Part shown: piece after piece, positions 44,008 to 53,208 of the stretch
Position numbering within the stretch: position 1 is the stretch's first letter
Layout: every line of letters starts with the position of its first letter
NCBI RefSeq assembly: GCF_014697475.1
Contig: NZ_JACJRV010000002.1
Location: 309,515 to 373,514, forward strand
Direction: 5' to 3'
Source of the DNA: Nostoc sp. FACHB-152
GTDB taxonomy: Bacteria; Cyanobacteriota; Cyanobacteriia; Cyanobacteriales; Nostocaceae
Length of the DNA: 64,000 nt
The notes under the pieces: generated by a model
Told to the model about the DNA's origin: nothing
Seen by the model: the letters and a program-made list of their open reading frames with translations, nothing else
The model's database searches: none
Position numbers and translations under genes: made by a program

Positions 44008-44475
44008 ATGACAAGCGTGCGAAATGTTAGCGAAAAATCGGTTTCATCTGTAAACACAGCCTCAGAGTCTTTATCACAGACTGTTCCTCAAGAAGCCTCA
44101 ACCAATCTTTTCAAAAGGCTGAGAGGCGGATTTTTGCTGGTACTAGGATATTTATTATCCCCGCTATGTTGGTGGAATGACCTTTTATTCAATCTACCCA
44201 TTGCTTACTTTTTTGGGTATTTATGCAGTTTAATTTCACCAAATTTGCTCATACCTTGTTCAATTATAGGTTACTGGCTTTCCAATGTTGTAGGAATTCT
44301 CTTAATGCAATTTGGTTCTAAAGATATCTTTCAGAAGGACTCCCAAGAACGTAATCTGAAAAAAGAACTGTTATCAGGTTTAGTTTCTTCAACTGTTTAT
44401 ACCATAGTAATTATCTTATTAATTCAGTTCAAAGTTCTTGAAACTCCTGCCTTATTCTCTATCGCTAATAGATAA
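44008..44475 (+). CDS. Membrane protein of unknown function
   Basis: A 155-residue protein. A Ser/Val-rich soluble N-terminus of about 35 residues is followed by about four hydrophobic segments (GGFLLVLGYLLSPLCWW, LPIAYFFGYLCSLI, LLIPCSIIGYWLSNVVGILLMQFG, and TVYTIVIILLIQF near the end), with a charged loop between the last two. No family is recognised. ATG 44008 follows a GGGAGGA ribosome site about 13 bases away; the frame remains open to 43927. It is convergent with the SPFH gene. Confidence 0.6.
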   Translation: MTSVRNVSEKSVSSVNTASESLSQTVPQEASTNLFKRLRGGFLLVLGYLLSPLCWWNDLLFNLPIAYFFGYLCSLISPNLLIPCSIIGYWLSNVVGILLMQFGSKDIFQKDSQERNLKKELLSGLVSSTVYTIVIILLIQFKVLETPALFSIANR

Positions 44476-44540
44476 TTCTTGGTAAGAATTTTATCATCAT
44501 GAGTCAGAGACATAAATCGATTATTCTGGCTCTTGAATTC

Positions 44541-45347
44541 TTACTTATAGGCTTTAAGAAGTTCACTAAAATCCCAAATTTTAGGACTTTCTTTACCAAT
44601 AACTAATGGTAGTTTGCCATTCCACTTCTCTATTGCTTGCTTTTGCAGTAACTCTGGTGTTAATCCATCACGTAGTAATCTATAAGCTTCAGCTTCTCCT
44701 CTAGCTAGATTAACTTTAGCTTCTGCTTCCCTAGCTGCTTTCAAAGCTAGAAATTCTGCTTTTTTAGCGTCTTGTTCAGCAATTTGCTTTGCTTCTACTG
44801 CTTCACCAAATAGCTCAGAAAAATGGATATGGACTAGTGAAACATCATCAACAGCAATATGATAGTTACGTAAACGAGTAGTTAAAGCATGGTCTACTTC
44901 TAGTTTTACTTCTCCTCGTTTAGTAATAATTTCTTCAGCAGTATATTGGGCGATTACTGCTTTCAGCACTTCTTCAATTGCTGGATTAATAATTTTAGCA
45001 ATAATATTTTGCTCGTTGCCGATTTGTTGATAAATAATATTAGACTCCTCTGGTAGGATATGCCAATTTAGAGCAACTTCAGTAAACACATCTTGTAAAT
45101 CTTTAGAAGAAGCCTCAGCAGATATTTCCTGTTTTTGAACACGCACACTTAGCTTCGCAACTGTATTTACTACCGGAATAATTAAATGAAATCCTTCTCC
45201 TAATATTTGCTCTTGTACCTCCCCAAACCTCATTAATACTCCGCGTTCTCCGGCGTTAACAATGACACATGGCGTGAGAAAAATAGTAATTAAACATAAA
45301 AGTGCTGTTAATTTACCTGGGTTAGTAAAGATTTTGTTATTTTTCAT
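44541..45347 (-). CDS. SPFH/prohibitin-like protein
   Basis: A 268-residue membrane-anchored protein. The N-terminal signal-anchor (about 13-31, LTALLCLITIFLTPCVIVNA) is followed directly by the SPFH domain (AGERGVLMRFGEVQEQILGEGFHLIIPVVNTVAKLSVRVQKQ, then SKDLQDVFTEVALNWHI). An Ala/Glu-rich coiled coil comes next (about 190-235, AVEAKQIAEQDAKKAEFLALKAAREAEAKVNLARGEAEAYRLL). This is the prohibitin pattern; such proteins form large ring assemblies that organise membranes or protect proteases. The start at 45347 is preferred over a TTG ten codons earlier. Neighbouring CadD genes give no functional hint. Confidence 0.9.
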   Translation of the reverse strand: MKNNKIFTNPGKLTALLCLITIFLTPCVIVNAGERGVLMRFGEVQEQILGEGFHLIIPVVNTVAKLSVRVQKQEISAEASSKDLQDVFTEVALNWHILPEESNIIYQQIGNEQNIIAKIINPAIEEVLKAVIAQYTAEEIITKRGEVKLEVDHALTTRLRNYHIAVDDVSLVHIHFSELFGEAVEAKQIAEQDAKKAEFLALKAAREAEAKVNLARGEAEAYRLLRDGLTPELLQKQAIEKWNGKLPLVIGKESPKIWDFSELLKAYK

Positions 45348-45465
45348 ATTTATATTAAATATTATTCTGTCAAACAAGAAGAAAATTTGAATAGATTTTA
45401 ATGTTAATTTTATAAGAAAATAGAGAATAACAAATCATTAAATCCGAATAAGTATTGAACTATAA

Positions 45466-46140
45466 TTATTTTTTTAATAAAACTATTAAACAACAGCAAC
45501 TTGCAGCTAGTTTTATCAAGCTCAAAGCTTCAGTTTTGAAAATAATAAAAGCACCTAAACATATCAAAATAAACGGCACAAAATTACTAATGTAGCGAGT
45601 TATGGCATCTGCGATCGCTTGCTGATGGGTTAATTTATATGCTGTATAACATAAAACACCCAACAATAAAAAAAATACGCCAATAATTACCCAAAAGCTA
45701 GTTAAATTACTGCTAGCAAATAAAGGAATATAAATACTGATATTATCCCCACCATTGGCAATTGTCACCGCAGCCACAGTATAAGTTTGAGGTGCAATAA
45801 TAAAATTAGCACCTAGTTCTTCTGAAGATGGCATAGTTTCTACTACCAACTCTTCTATATCATCATCTTCATGATTAACTAAACTACTAATACCTATGGC
45901 AATGGGAATTAACCCCAATAATCCAATCCAGTTTGCTCCTAACACAAAACCACCCAATAAACCAGATAAACTCAGAACTACTAGTACAATAAAACCTAAA
46001 TACTGCCCAAAAAAAATATGCTGTGGTCGAAAGTGGGCATTTATTTGCGAAAAAAACAACAACAAAATCGCAATATCATCAATATTGGTAGATATAAACG
46101 CAACTACACCTGTACTAATTGCAGTGATTATTTCATTCAT
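45466..46140 (-). CDS. CadD-family cadmium-resistance transporter, copy A
   Basis: A 224-residue membrane protein of the Cad (cadmium resistance transporter) family, with about six helices in two halves. The N-terminal signature is AFISTNIDDIAILLLFFSQINAHFRPQHIFFGQYLGF, with a membrane-embedded NIDD. The second half has TVAAVTIANGGDNISIYIPLFAS. The paired acidic NxDD / NGGDN motifs in the two halves are the likely cation site. An acidic loop (NHEDDDIEELVVE) joins the halves. It is divergent from its paralog at 46163 with only 22 bp between the starts, so the two share a promoter region. Metal specificity is inferred from the family. Confidence 0.9.
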   Translation of the reverse strand: MNEIITAISTGVVAFISTNIDDIAILLLFFSQINAHFRPQHIFFGQYLGFIVLVVLSLSGLLGGFVLGANWIGLLGLIPIAIGISSLVNHEDDDIEELVVETMPSSEELGANFIIAPQTYTVAAVTIANGGDNISIYIPLFASSNLTSFWVIIGVFFLLLGVLCYTAYKLTHQQAIADAITRYISNFVPFILICLGAFIIFKTEALSLIKLAASCCCLIVLLKK

Positions 46141-46162
46141 TCCTTTTAACTAAAAACTCAGC

Positions 46163-46825
46163 ATGGATAAACTAGGCACATCTTTTATTGAAGGGATAAT
46201 TGCCTTCGCAGCTACAAACATTGATGACATCATGATTTTGCTTCTACTCTTCTCCCAGGTAGATGTTAATTTTCGACGGCGACATATTGTGTTTGGTCAA
46301 TATCTTGGTTTTGCCGCTATCATCATTGCTAGCTTACCAGGATTTTTTGGTGGTTTAGTTGTACAGCGCGAATTGATAGGTTTATTAGGACTATTACCAA
46401 TAGCAATCGGTGTAATGCAATTGCTAAACAGAGAACAAGAAACCATAGAAATTCAAGAAGTAACCACTGAATTTAAACAGTCTTCATCAGTTAATTCTTT
46501 ATTGTCTTTGATTTTAAGTATTTTGCATCCCCAAACTTATAAAGTTGCAGCGGTAACAATTGCCAATGGTGGGGATAATATCAGTATTTATATTCCTTTA
46601 TTTGCAGGTCAAACCCTTGCTAGCTTGGGAGTAATTTTAAGTGTATTTCTTTTAATGGTAGGGGTTTGGTGTACCGTTGCTTATATGTTAAGTCAACACC
46701 CTACCATAGGCTCTCTTCTAAGTCGCTATGGTAAGGTGATTGTACCTTTTATTTTAATAGGCTTGGGTTTATTTATTATGTACGAAAGAGGTACATTTAA
46801 CCTGCTACCTTGGTGGAAAAGCTAA
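46163..46825 (+). CDS. CadD-family cadmium-resistance transporter, copy B
   Basis: A 220-residue paralog of the gene it faces. It shares AFAATNIDDIMILLLLFSQVDVNFRRRHIVFGQYLGF and KVAAVTIANGGDNISIYIPLFAG, but its interdomain loop differs (NREQETIEIQEVTTEFKQSSS). It is an inner-membrane efflux candidate for divalent cations. Head-to-head placement with copy A, 22 bp apart, leaves little room for two separate promoters; overlapping promoters or promoters inside the opposite gene are implied. A strong 13-bp hairpin lies 125 bases downstream. Confidence 0.9.
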   Translation: MDKLGTSFIEGIIAFAATNIDDIMILLLLFSQVDVNFRRRHIVFGQYLGFAAIIIASLPGFFGGLVVQRELIGLLGLLPIAIGVMQLLNREQETIEIQEVTTEFKQSSSVNSLLSLILSILHPQTYKVAAVTIANGGDNISIYIPLFAGQTLASLGVILSVFLLMVGVWCTVAYMLSQHPTIGSLLSRYGKVIVPFILIGLGLFIMYERGTFNLLPWWKS

Positions 46826-46949
46826 CTAGTATATACGAACAATAGCAATAAATAACGTCAATCAGTAATTAACGATTCTGGCTTTGTTAAAGGTGCTATT
46901 AGTTGATTTATTCGTTATAGCAATTTTTGTAAATGTGAAACGTATCTTT

Positions 46950-46980
46950 TGTAGAGACGTAGCATTACTACGTCTCTACA
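46950..46980. terminator. 13-bp perfect hairpin between convergent cadD-like and pstB genes
   Basis: tgtagagacgtag and ctacgtctctaca pair perfectly around catta. A nearly identical hairpin occurs at 8798-8828, so this is a dispersed palindrome. Here it sits between two convergent genes and may serve as a terminator for both. Confidence 0.55.
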
Positions 46981-47012
46981 TGATTTATATGTATCTGTTA
47001 TTAACGCTGTAA

Positions 47013-47843
47013 TTAACCGAAGCGTCCACTAATATAGTCTTCGGCCTCTTTAGTTTGCGGAGAATTGAACATATGTTCTGTAGGACTAAACTCGACTAAT
47101 TTTCCGCGACGCTTGCTGTGTTCGTCTATTTCTGTATTGAAGAAAGCTGTCCAATCTGCAATTCTGGCGGCTTGCTGCATATTATGCGTCACCATAATTA
47201 TGGTGTATTGCTCCTTCAGTTCTAAGCAGAGTTCTTCGACTTGGCGGCTAGAAATAGGATCGAGTGCAGAGCATGGTTCATCCATTAATAATACATCTGG
47301 TTTCATAGCGATCGCTCTGGCAATGCAAAGTCGTTGTTGTTGTCCACCAGATAAAGCAGTACCTTTTTCTTTGAGTTTGTCTTTGACTTCATCCCAAATC
47401 GCAGCACGTCTAAGGGAATTTTCTACTAATTCATCAAGATTACCTTTATAACCATTTGCACGGGGGCCAAAAGCAATATTTTCATATATTGATTTGGGAA
47501 AAGGATTTGGTCTTTGAAAAACCATCCCTACTTGGCGGCGTAATTTTACGGAATTAATTTTGGGATCGTAAATATTGCGATCGCGGTAATTTAATCTTCC
47601 CTCTACCTTAGCTCCCGGAATCAAATCATTCATCCGGTTAAAGCAACGTAGTAAGGTACTTTTACCACATCCTGAAGGGCCAATAAAAGCAACTATTTGT
47701 TTCTCAGGAATCTGCAAATAGACATCTAAAAGTGCTAAAAATCCCCCATAATATACTTTCACACCTTCAACATTAAATACATGATTATTTTGATCTAGTG
47801 TGGTGCTTTCTGAGTGACTTCTACTATTTCTGGTATAGGGCAT
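47013..47843 (-). CDS. pstB: Phosphate ABC transporter ATP-binding protein
   Basis: A 276-residue ATPase that drives phosphate import. Walker A is GPSGCGKST (55-63), the Q-loop lies in [19 protein letters not shown], the ABC signature is [14 protein letters not shown], Walker B is [13 protein letters not shown], and the switch His lies in [16 protein letters not shown]. The RPNPFPKSI and FNRMND phrases are specific to PstB. An AGGAG ribosome site lies 9 bases before the ATG. It is the last gene of a five-gene minus-strand operon (sulfate-binding-like, pstS, pstC, pstA, pstB). It works on the cytoplasmic face with PstA and PstC. Confidence 0.97.
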   Translation of the reverse strand: MPYTRNSRSHSESTTLDQNNHVFNVEGVKVYYGGFLALLDVYLQIPEKQIVAFIGPSGCGKSTLLRCFNRMNDLIPGAKVEGRLNYRDRNIYDPKINSVKLRRQVGMVFQRPNPFPKSIYENIAFGPRANGYKGNLDELVENSLRRAAIWDEVKDKLKEKGTALSGGQQQRLCIARAIAMKPDVLLMDEPCSALDPISSRQVEELCLELKEQYTIIMVTHNMQQAARIADWTAFFNTEIDEHSKRRGKLVEFSPTEHMFNSPQTKEAEDYISGRFG

Positions 47844-47892
47844 TTTGCCAATCTCCTAGTGTCTATGCTTGCTTAATTAGAAAAAAATCCAA

Positions 47893-48792
47893 TTAATGGA
47901 TAGTGAAGCGTTGTCTAATATAAATGGCTACCCCATTTAAAGCTAAAATCAAGAGTAACAACGCAATAATTGTTGCGGCTGCTGCATTTGCAAAACCTGG
48001 TTCTGGACGAGAAATGTAACTATAGATTTGAATAGGTAACGCCATAAATCTCTGGAATAAACCAGGGTTAAATGTGAGAAAACCTACAGCACCTACAACT
48101 ATTAGAGAAGCTGCATCTCCGATAGCGCGGGATATAGAAATAATTACTCCTGTTAAGATACCAGGAACAGCATAAGGTATGACATGATGACTAACAGTTT
48201 TCCATTTAGTAGCACCTAATCCATAAGAAGCATATCTGAGAGAATCAGGAACGGCTCGAATTGCTTCTCTAGCTGTCACAATAATTACTGGTAAAGACAG
48301 TAAAGATAAAGTTAATGCGCCAGAAATTAAAGCAGGGCCAAACCCAAGCAAATAATTAAAAACTCCTAAACCTAGCAAGCCATAAACAATAGAAGGTACT
48401 CCAGCTAAATTACTGATATTAATTTCAATAATTGCTGTCCACCAAGCTCTTGGTGCATACTCTTCTAAATATAAGGCGGCTCCTACACCCACTGGCACTG
48501 TTACCAAAATCACAACAAGTCCTAAAACAACGCTGCTGATAATTGCCGGACGGATACCACCTTCTTCAGGAAAACGAGAAGGAGTTTCGGTTAAAAAACC
48601 AGGCGATAAAAATCTGGCTAACCCGTCTCTAAAAATATCAAAAAGGAGTAATGCTAGGACGAATAAACCAATCAATAAACCTAATAAAAAAAGTAGTTCA
48701 AATACCTTTCCTAAAATTTCCCTTCTATTAATATTATCAGTAAATTCTGTTGTCGAATCCAGATAATCATCTCGTTGATAACTTGTAGTCAT
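47893..48792 (-). CDS. pstA: Phosphate ABC transporter permease PstA
   Basis: A 299-residue membrane permease with six main helices. After a 25-residue polar N-terminus come FELLFLLGLLIGLFVLALLLFDIF, the conserved FLTETPSRFPEEGGIRPAIISSVVLGLVVILVTVPVGVGAALYLEEYAP, NLAGVPSIVYGLLGLGVF, and the EAA-type coupling loop EAIRAVPDSLRYASYGLGATKWKTVSHHVIPYAVPGILTG. All are standard for PstA. It forms the channel with PstC. It is 5 bp downstream of pstC, consistent with one transcript. Confidence 0.96.
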   Translation of the reverse strand: MTTSYQRDDYLDSTTEFTDNINRREILGKVFELLFLLGLLIGLFVLALLLFDIFRDGLARFLSPGFLTETPSRFPEEGGIRPAIISSVVLGLVVILVTVPVGVGAALYLEEYAPRAWWTAIIEINISNLAGVPSIVYGLLGLGVFNYLLGFGPALISGALTLSLLSLPVIIVTAREAIRAVPDSLRYASYGLGATKWKTVSHHVIPYAVPGILTGVIISISRAIGDAASLIVVGAVGFLTFNPGLFQRFMALPIQIYSYISRPEPGFANAAAATIIALLLLILALNGVAIYIRQRFTIH

Positions 48793-48797
48793 AGCTA

Positions 48798-49739
48798 TTA
48801 GTCGTATTTTTCTTTAAAACGATTAGCAATCCAGTAACTAATAATATTCAAAGCTAGAGTAATTAAAAACAACAGCGCGCCTACGGCATATAAAGTCTGG
48901 AAATTTAGACTTCCACGGGGACTATCGCCACCAGAAATTTGTGCCATATAAGCAGTCATTGTTTCTACTGATTCTGCAAAATTAATAGTGATTTTCGGTT
49001 GTTGTCCAGCAGCAATCACAACAGTCATCGTCTCACCCACGGCGCGAGAAATGCCCAGAATAATTGAAGCTATAATTCCAGAAAGTGCTGCTGGAAGAAC
49101 TACTTTAAAAATAGCTTCTAGTTTAGTAATACCTAAGGCATAAGCACCTTCTCGCAAAGAACGAGGAACTGATTGAATCGCATCTAAGCTAATAGAACCA
49201 ACCGTAGGAGTAATCATGACTCCCATCATTAAGCCTGCACTTAAAGCGTTAAATAATTCTAGGGGAATTACATTCCTTAGCAAGGGAGTAACAAAAAGTA
49301 GTGCGAAATAACCATAGACTACAGTTGGTATCCCTGCTAAAAGTTCTACTGCTGGGCGTAAAATTGCTGCTACTTTAGGTTGAGCATATTCACTCAAATA
49401 AATTGCTGAAGATAAGCCTAAAGGAATAGCAACAGCCATAGCGATCGCAGTTGTTAGGACTGTACCATTAATCAACGGCCAAACGCCGAAATGTCTATCG
49501 GCAAATAAAGGTGTCCACTTAGTATCAAAAAAGAATTGAGCCAAAGAAACTTGTTGGAAAAATCCAAATGCCTCCTGAAAAATAATTACTACAATTGCAA
49601 AAGTAGTTAAAACAGAAACTAAAGCGCAAGCAAATAAAATTACCGCAATCAATCTTTCTAAGATATCTTCTGAGACATTTTTATCTAGTGACTGTCTGAA
49701 TATTTGATATGAATCGTCTTGAGGATTTGTACTTCGCAT
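48798..49739 (-). CDS. pstC: Phosphate ABC transporter permease PstC
   Basis: A 313-residue membrane permease with about six helices. Typical PstC text includes [71 protein letters not shown], and the coupling loop [60 protein letters not shown]. It partners PstA in the inner membrane. The N-terminal 30 residues are polar and cytoplasmic. It lies 26 bp downstream of pstS in the same operon. Confidence 0.96.
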   Translation of the reverse strand: MRSTNPQDDSYQIFRQSLDKNVSEDILERLIAVILFACALVSVLTTFAIVVIIFQEAFGFFQQVSLAQFFFDTKWTPLFADRHFGVWPLINGTVLTTAIAMAVAIPLGLSSAIYLSEYAQPKVAAILRPAVELLAGIPTVVYGYFALLFVTPLLRNVIPLELFNALSAGLMMGVMITPTVGSISLDAIQSVPRSLREGAYALGITKLEAIFKVVLPAALSGIIASIILGISRAVGETMTVVIAAGQQPKITINFAESVETMTAYMAQISGGDSPRGSLNFQTLYAVGALLFLITLALNIISYWIANRFKEKYD

Positions 49740-49765
49740 AAAAATTTTGGTGAAGAGACTTTACT

Positions 49766-50767
49766 TTAAATAAAATTGGTAATTGGTTCTCCTGGTTTCG
49801 CTTTTTTAAATTTTGTCCCAGTTTCACTTTTAGCAAATTTTTGTTTTACTTTAGCGTAGGCTTCATCTGGTAATGTAACATAACCAACACTATCTACCCA
49901 TTTCCAAGAATTGTCCAAATAAAAATCTACAAACTCTTTAACTGCGGGCTTACCATCTAAAGATTTTTTACTGACATAGATAAATAAAGGACGAGATAAA
50001 GGTGTGTATGTATTTTTAATGACGTTATCAATTGGCACAGGTTTTACACACTTTCCTGACGGGCTTTCTACAGCAACTAAATTTAATTTGTCTTGGTTTT
50101 GAATGTAATAAGATATGCCTACATAACCCAAGGCTGTCGCATCACCTGATACGCCTTGTACAAGGAGGTTTTGATTGTGGCTGGGAGTATAATCTGTTCT
50201 GCCGTTTTTAGCTTTGCCAGTCACAGCTTGAGTCATATAATCAAATGTTCCTGTATCAGAAGCAGGAGCATACAACTTGAGTTTTTGATTAGGAAACTTA
50301 GGATTCACTTGATTCCAATTCAATATTTTACCGTCTGATTTAGCACTCCAAATTTTATCTAACTCTTTAATAGTTAGACATTGAGCAAAATTGTTTTTAC
50401 GGTTAGCAATTACAGCAATTCCATCTAAAGCTATGGGTAACTCTACGAATTCAATTTTCTTACTTTTACATTTTTTGATTTCTTCATCTCTGATAGTACG
50501 AGAAGCACCAACAATATCAATATCACCATTACAAAACTTACTTATTCCACCACCAGTCCCGCTTGAGGCGACACTTACTTGTGCTTGGGGTTTTACCTTG
50601 CCATACTCTTCTGCAACTGCTAAAGAAATCGGAAAACCCACAGCAGCACCATCAATACTTACCTGGCTTCTTAGTTCTTCTCCACTGTTACAGGCAGTAA
50701 TACTGCTGAGAATCAGCATAGAATTTGTGATAGAAAAACTCGATTTAAATAGGCTACGAAAGCTCAT
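49766..50767 (-). CDS. pstS: Phosphate-binding lipoprotein (PstS/SphX type)
   Basis: A 333-residue periplasmic receptor that captures phosphate. A lipoprotein signal precedes Cys26 (lipobox ITAC). The mature domain has the phosphate-binding loop ASSGTGGGISKFCNGDIDIVGASR, then DGIAVIANRKNNFAQCLTIKELDKIW and YAPASDTGTFDYMTQAV, all contacts typical of PstS. Three Cys-containing segments may form disulfides. The sequence style (FCNGDIDIVGASR, PVPIDNVIKNTYTPLSRPLFIYV) resembles the cyanobacterial SphX branch. It is the second gene of the operon, 40 bp after the sulfate-binding-like gene. Confidence 0.94.
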   Translation of the reverse strand: MSFRSLFKSSFSITNSMLILSSITACNSGEELRSQVSIDGAAVGFPISLAVAEEYGKVKPQAQVSVASSGTGGGISKFCNGDIDIVGASRTIRDEEIKKCKSKKIEFVELPIALDGIAVIANRKNNFAQCLTIKELDKIWSAKSDGKILNWNQVNPKFPNQKLKLYAPASDTGTFDYMTQAVTGKAKNGRTDYTPSHNQNLLVQGVSGDATALGYVGISYYIQNQDKLNLVAVESPSGKCVKPVPIDNVIKNTYTPLSRPLFIYVSKKSLDGKPAVKEFVDFYLDNSWKWVDSVGYVTLPDEAYAKVKQKFAKSETGTKFKKAKPGEPITNFI

Positions 50768-50807
50768 AAACTATCCAATTTTAACTAATAAATTACGAGG
50801 CTTGATT

Positions 50808-51941
50808 TTATGCTTTTTTTGCAGCTTGCATTTGATCAAAAATTGCTCCATCAACAAAAAATTTCTTCTGTATTAAATCCCAACCACCCAAATCTTGCGA
50901 TGTAAATAAAGTACTGATTTTAGGATATTTAGCTGCTACTTCTTGGGTAACGGTAGGATTCACCGGACGATATTGTAATTTAGCAAATTCGCGCTGGGCT
51001 TCTGTGGAGTACAAGAAATCAACGAAGGCTTTGGCAACTTCTCTATTACCATGCTTATCGACGTTTTTATCAACTATCGCTACAGGATTGTCGATAGAAA
51101 TATTGACTTGTGGGACTGTATAAGGTAGTTTAACCCGATTGTTTTCTGCCAAAGCTATCTCGTTTTCGTAATTAATTAAGACATCCCCCTGATTTTTCTG
51201 AAAAAATAAATCGCTAGCTTCACGAGCATCTTTTGTCAGAGTTGGAGTATTTTTATAGACCTTAGTGACATAATTTAAAGCTGTGGCTTCATCACCACCA
51301 TTGAGAGTCACCGAACCCCACAAAGCTAAAAATTCCCAAATGGCAATACCAGAGGTTTTCGGGTTGGCTGCTATCAATGTCACATCATCTTTTGCTAAGT
51401 CTTGCCAAGTATTAATCCCTTTGGGGTTGCCTTCACGAGTAACGATCGCCGCAACAGATCTACTAACAATACCATTTCTTGGCACTCGGTTTTCCCAACC
51501 TTTTTTGATTAAACCTGCTTGCTGAATTCTGTTGACATCGAGAGGAAGTGCTAGATGTACTATATCCGCCTCTTGCGAACCAGCAATCACAGCTGCGGCT
51601 TGTGCGCCAGAACCTCCATAACTTTGCTCAAAAGTTACATTTTGATTATGTTCTTGCTTCCACTTCTGCACAAATTTAGGTATTATCTGGTCATGAGCAG
51701 CTTTAGTCACAGAGAAAGAAACTAGTTTGAGCTTGACATCAGACTCTCCCGCATATCTGCTTTGAGAACAAGATGCGATCGCTGTACTCAAAATAGTTCC
51801 GACTAAGAACAAACTCACAAAGCTGGGAATATGACGTGCTTTCCACCAAATTGAAACTATGTGTTGGTAACGCCGTATAGCTTGCAAAAATTTATTCACA
51901 ATTAAATATTCCAATTGCGCTAGATGTTGCGACTTGCTCAT
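50808..51941 (-). CDS. Sulfate-type ABC transporter substrate-binding lipoprotein
   Basis: A 377-residue periplasmic binding protein of the Sbp/CysP family. A long n-region of about 40 residues precedes the signal helix and lipobox, with the lipid-anchored Cys at 58 (AIASC). The mature part opens LKLVSFSVTKAAHDQIIPKFVQKW, then VTFEQSYGGSGAQAAAVIAGSQEADIVHLALPLDV, LIAANPKTSGIAIWEFLALWG and QGDVLINYENEIALAENN, all sulfate-binding-protein signatures. The start at 51941 is fixed by AAGGAG nine bases upstream. No sulfate permease or ATPase gene is nearby. Instead it heads the pst operon, so it may lend a second oxyanion receptor to that cell-surface system or be expressed with it. Ligand unproven. 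Confidence 0.9.
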   Translation of the reverse strand: MSKSQHLAQLEYLIVNKFLQAIRRYQHIVSIWWKARHIPSFVSLFLVGTILSTAIASCSQSRYAGESDVKLKLVSFSVTKAAHDQIIPKFVQKWKQEHNQNVTFEQSYGGSGAQAAAVIAGSQEADIVHLALPLDVNRIQQAGLIKKGWENRVPRNGIVSRSVAAIVTREGNPKGINTWQDLAKDDVTLIAANPKTSGIAIWEFLALWGSVTLNGGDEATALNYVTKVYKNTPTLTKDAREASDLFFQKNQGDVLINYENEIALAENNRVKLPYTVPQVNISIDNPVAIVDKNVDKHGNREVAKAFVDFLYSTEAQREFAKLQYRPVNPTVTQEVAAKYPKISTLFTSQDLGGWDLIQKKFFVDGAIFDQMQAAKKA

Positions 51942-52286
51942 CCGCACCTACTCCTTGATTCACGGTATGTTGAGCGGGATACCGTTGTTCACATTATTAT
52001 AAGCATCATCTAGTTGCATCTATGATTTAACTTTATTTTTTGTTACTGAGTCAGCAAATTACTATTAACCATAGAGTAAACATAGATGGTAATAATCGAG
52101 CGAATTTCTCAAGAATTCACTTGCTAGCTGGCATTTTCATCTTCGTGAAAGTACTTTCATAATTTTCCAGACTAATTACTTTTATTTATCGTTTTCAAAA
52201 CAAAGAATATTTGCATCTATCGTCAATAAAGCGTAATTTTAAAACATCGAGCCAAACAAATACTGAATTAACAAAACAGGTGCAGC
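51942..52286. other. Divergent promoter gap upstream of the sbp-pst operon
   Basis: 345 bases between two divergent starts. It is AT-rich with an AAGGAG ribosome site at its left end. I looked for a three-unit cyanobacterial Pho box (YTTAAYY spaced by 11) and found only isolated half-matches (atttaacttt near 52024, attaacc near 52064). No repeat or small gene is seen. Confidence 0.45.
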
Positions 52287-52919
52287 ATGAATACCAGCAA
52301 AAAAACATTATCAAATAACGTTGATGTACCAGTAGTTCAAAACACATCCACAGAGGAATTAACACGCGGACAAAAGCTTGCCGATAAATTAGCCAGCCAA
52401 GTAGGCTCTTGGAAATTTCTGATTTGCCAAAGCACTGTCTTAGCAGGATGGGTAGGATTGAACTTAGCACCAGGAGTTCCTCACTGGGATCAGTCTCCGT
52501 TCATCATGCTCAACTTAGTGTTTTCATTTGCTTCAGCCTATACAGCCCCAATTGTATTGATGAGTCAGAACCGCCAGTCTGACACCGACCGCAGAAATGC
52601 CGAAATCGACCATCAAGTGAATCTGAGAGCGGGTCAAAATATTGAACTGCTACATCAAAAATTAGATGAATTACACGCTCAAAAGCTCAACGAATTAACT
52701 CAAATCATCAAAGAGCAGCAACAAGTTATCAATGAGCTTAAAGTAACTTTAGTACATACTCCAAAAGAGCATAATGAAACTAAAGTAGCTATATTACCAG
52801 GCTTGCATCTTCAAACTAACAACAAATTCCCTAAAGAAAGTTCTAGCAACAAACTTTTTATAATTGACCAACCAGTAGGCGACAATCACAAAGTTGTAGA
52901 AAAGCTGAATCGCCACTAA
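52287..52919 (+). CDS. DUF1003 membrane protein with coiled-coil tail
   Basis: A 210-residue protein. A polar N-terminus is followed by the DUF1003 core: LADKLASQVGSWKFLICQSTVLAGWVGLNLAP, then WDQSPFIMLNLVFSFASAYTAPIVLMSQNRQSDTDRRNAEIDHQVNLRAGQNIE. This is two membrane helices and the RQ..DR signature. A coiled coil follows (about 116-155) and then a polar tail with no known domain. The family's function is unknown. The start has no strong ribosome site. It is transcribed away from the pst operon. Confidence 0.9.
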   Translation: MNTSKKTLSNNVDVPVVQNTSTEELTRGQKLADKLASQVGSWKFLICQSTVLAGWVGLNLAPGVPHWDQSPFIMLNLVFSFASAYTAPIVLMSQNRQSDTDRRNAEIDHQVNLRAGQNIELLHQKLDELHAQKLNELTQIIKEQQQVINELKVTLVHTPKEHNETKVAILPGLHLQTNNKFPKESSSNKLFIIDQPVGDNHKVVEKLNRH

Positions 52920-53208
52920 AAATCAGCAATAAGTAAGTTTTTGATTACCAAATAAGAGATTTTAGGTTACTTAAATCGATGCATTTAGAAGTTTGATCCC
53001 CGAATATCTGACGCTAAATCACATCTGTCCTGAAAGTTTTTTGAAAACAGAATATTTGCATTGCATCTAGTAGACACAGCGTTCTAATTGAGTTGGAAAT
53101 GTCATCTATATCTGCACGCTTCATGAAATAGCGATTTCCTGAAAATTTACAGACATCAACGAACGCTTCTAGAAACACTATCAGCCAAGAAATTGAGAAG
53201 AGATAGAA

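Noticed and set aside
51942-52286. Pho box upstream of the sbp-pst operon
   Set aside because: Only isolated TTAA-type half-matches were seen, without the three-unit 11-bp spacing expected of a cyanobacterial Pho box.
52195-52470. 91-residue minus-strand open frame
   Set aside because: It is antisense to the start of the DUF1003 gene; Cys/Phe-rich shadow translation.
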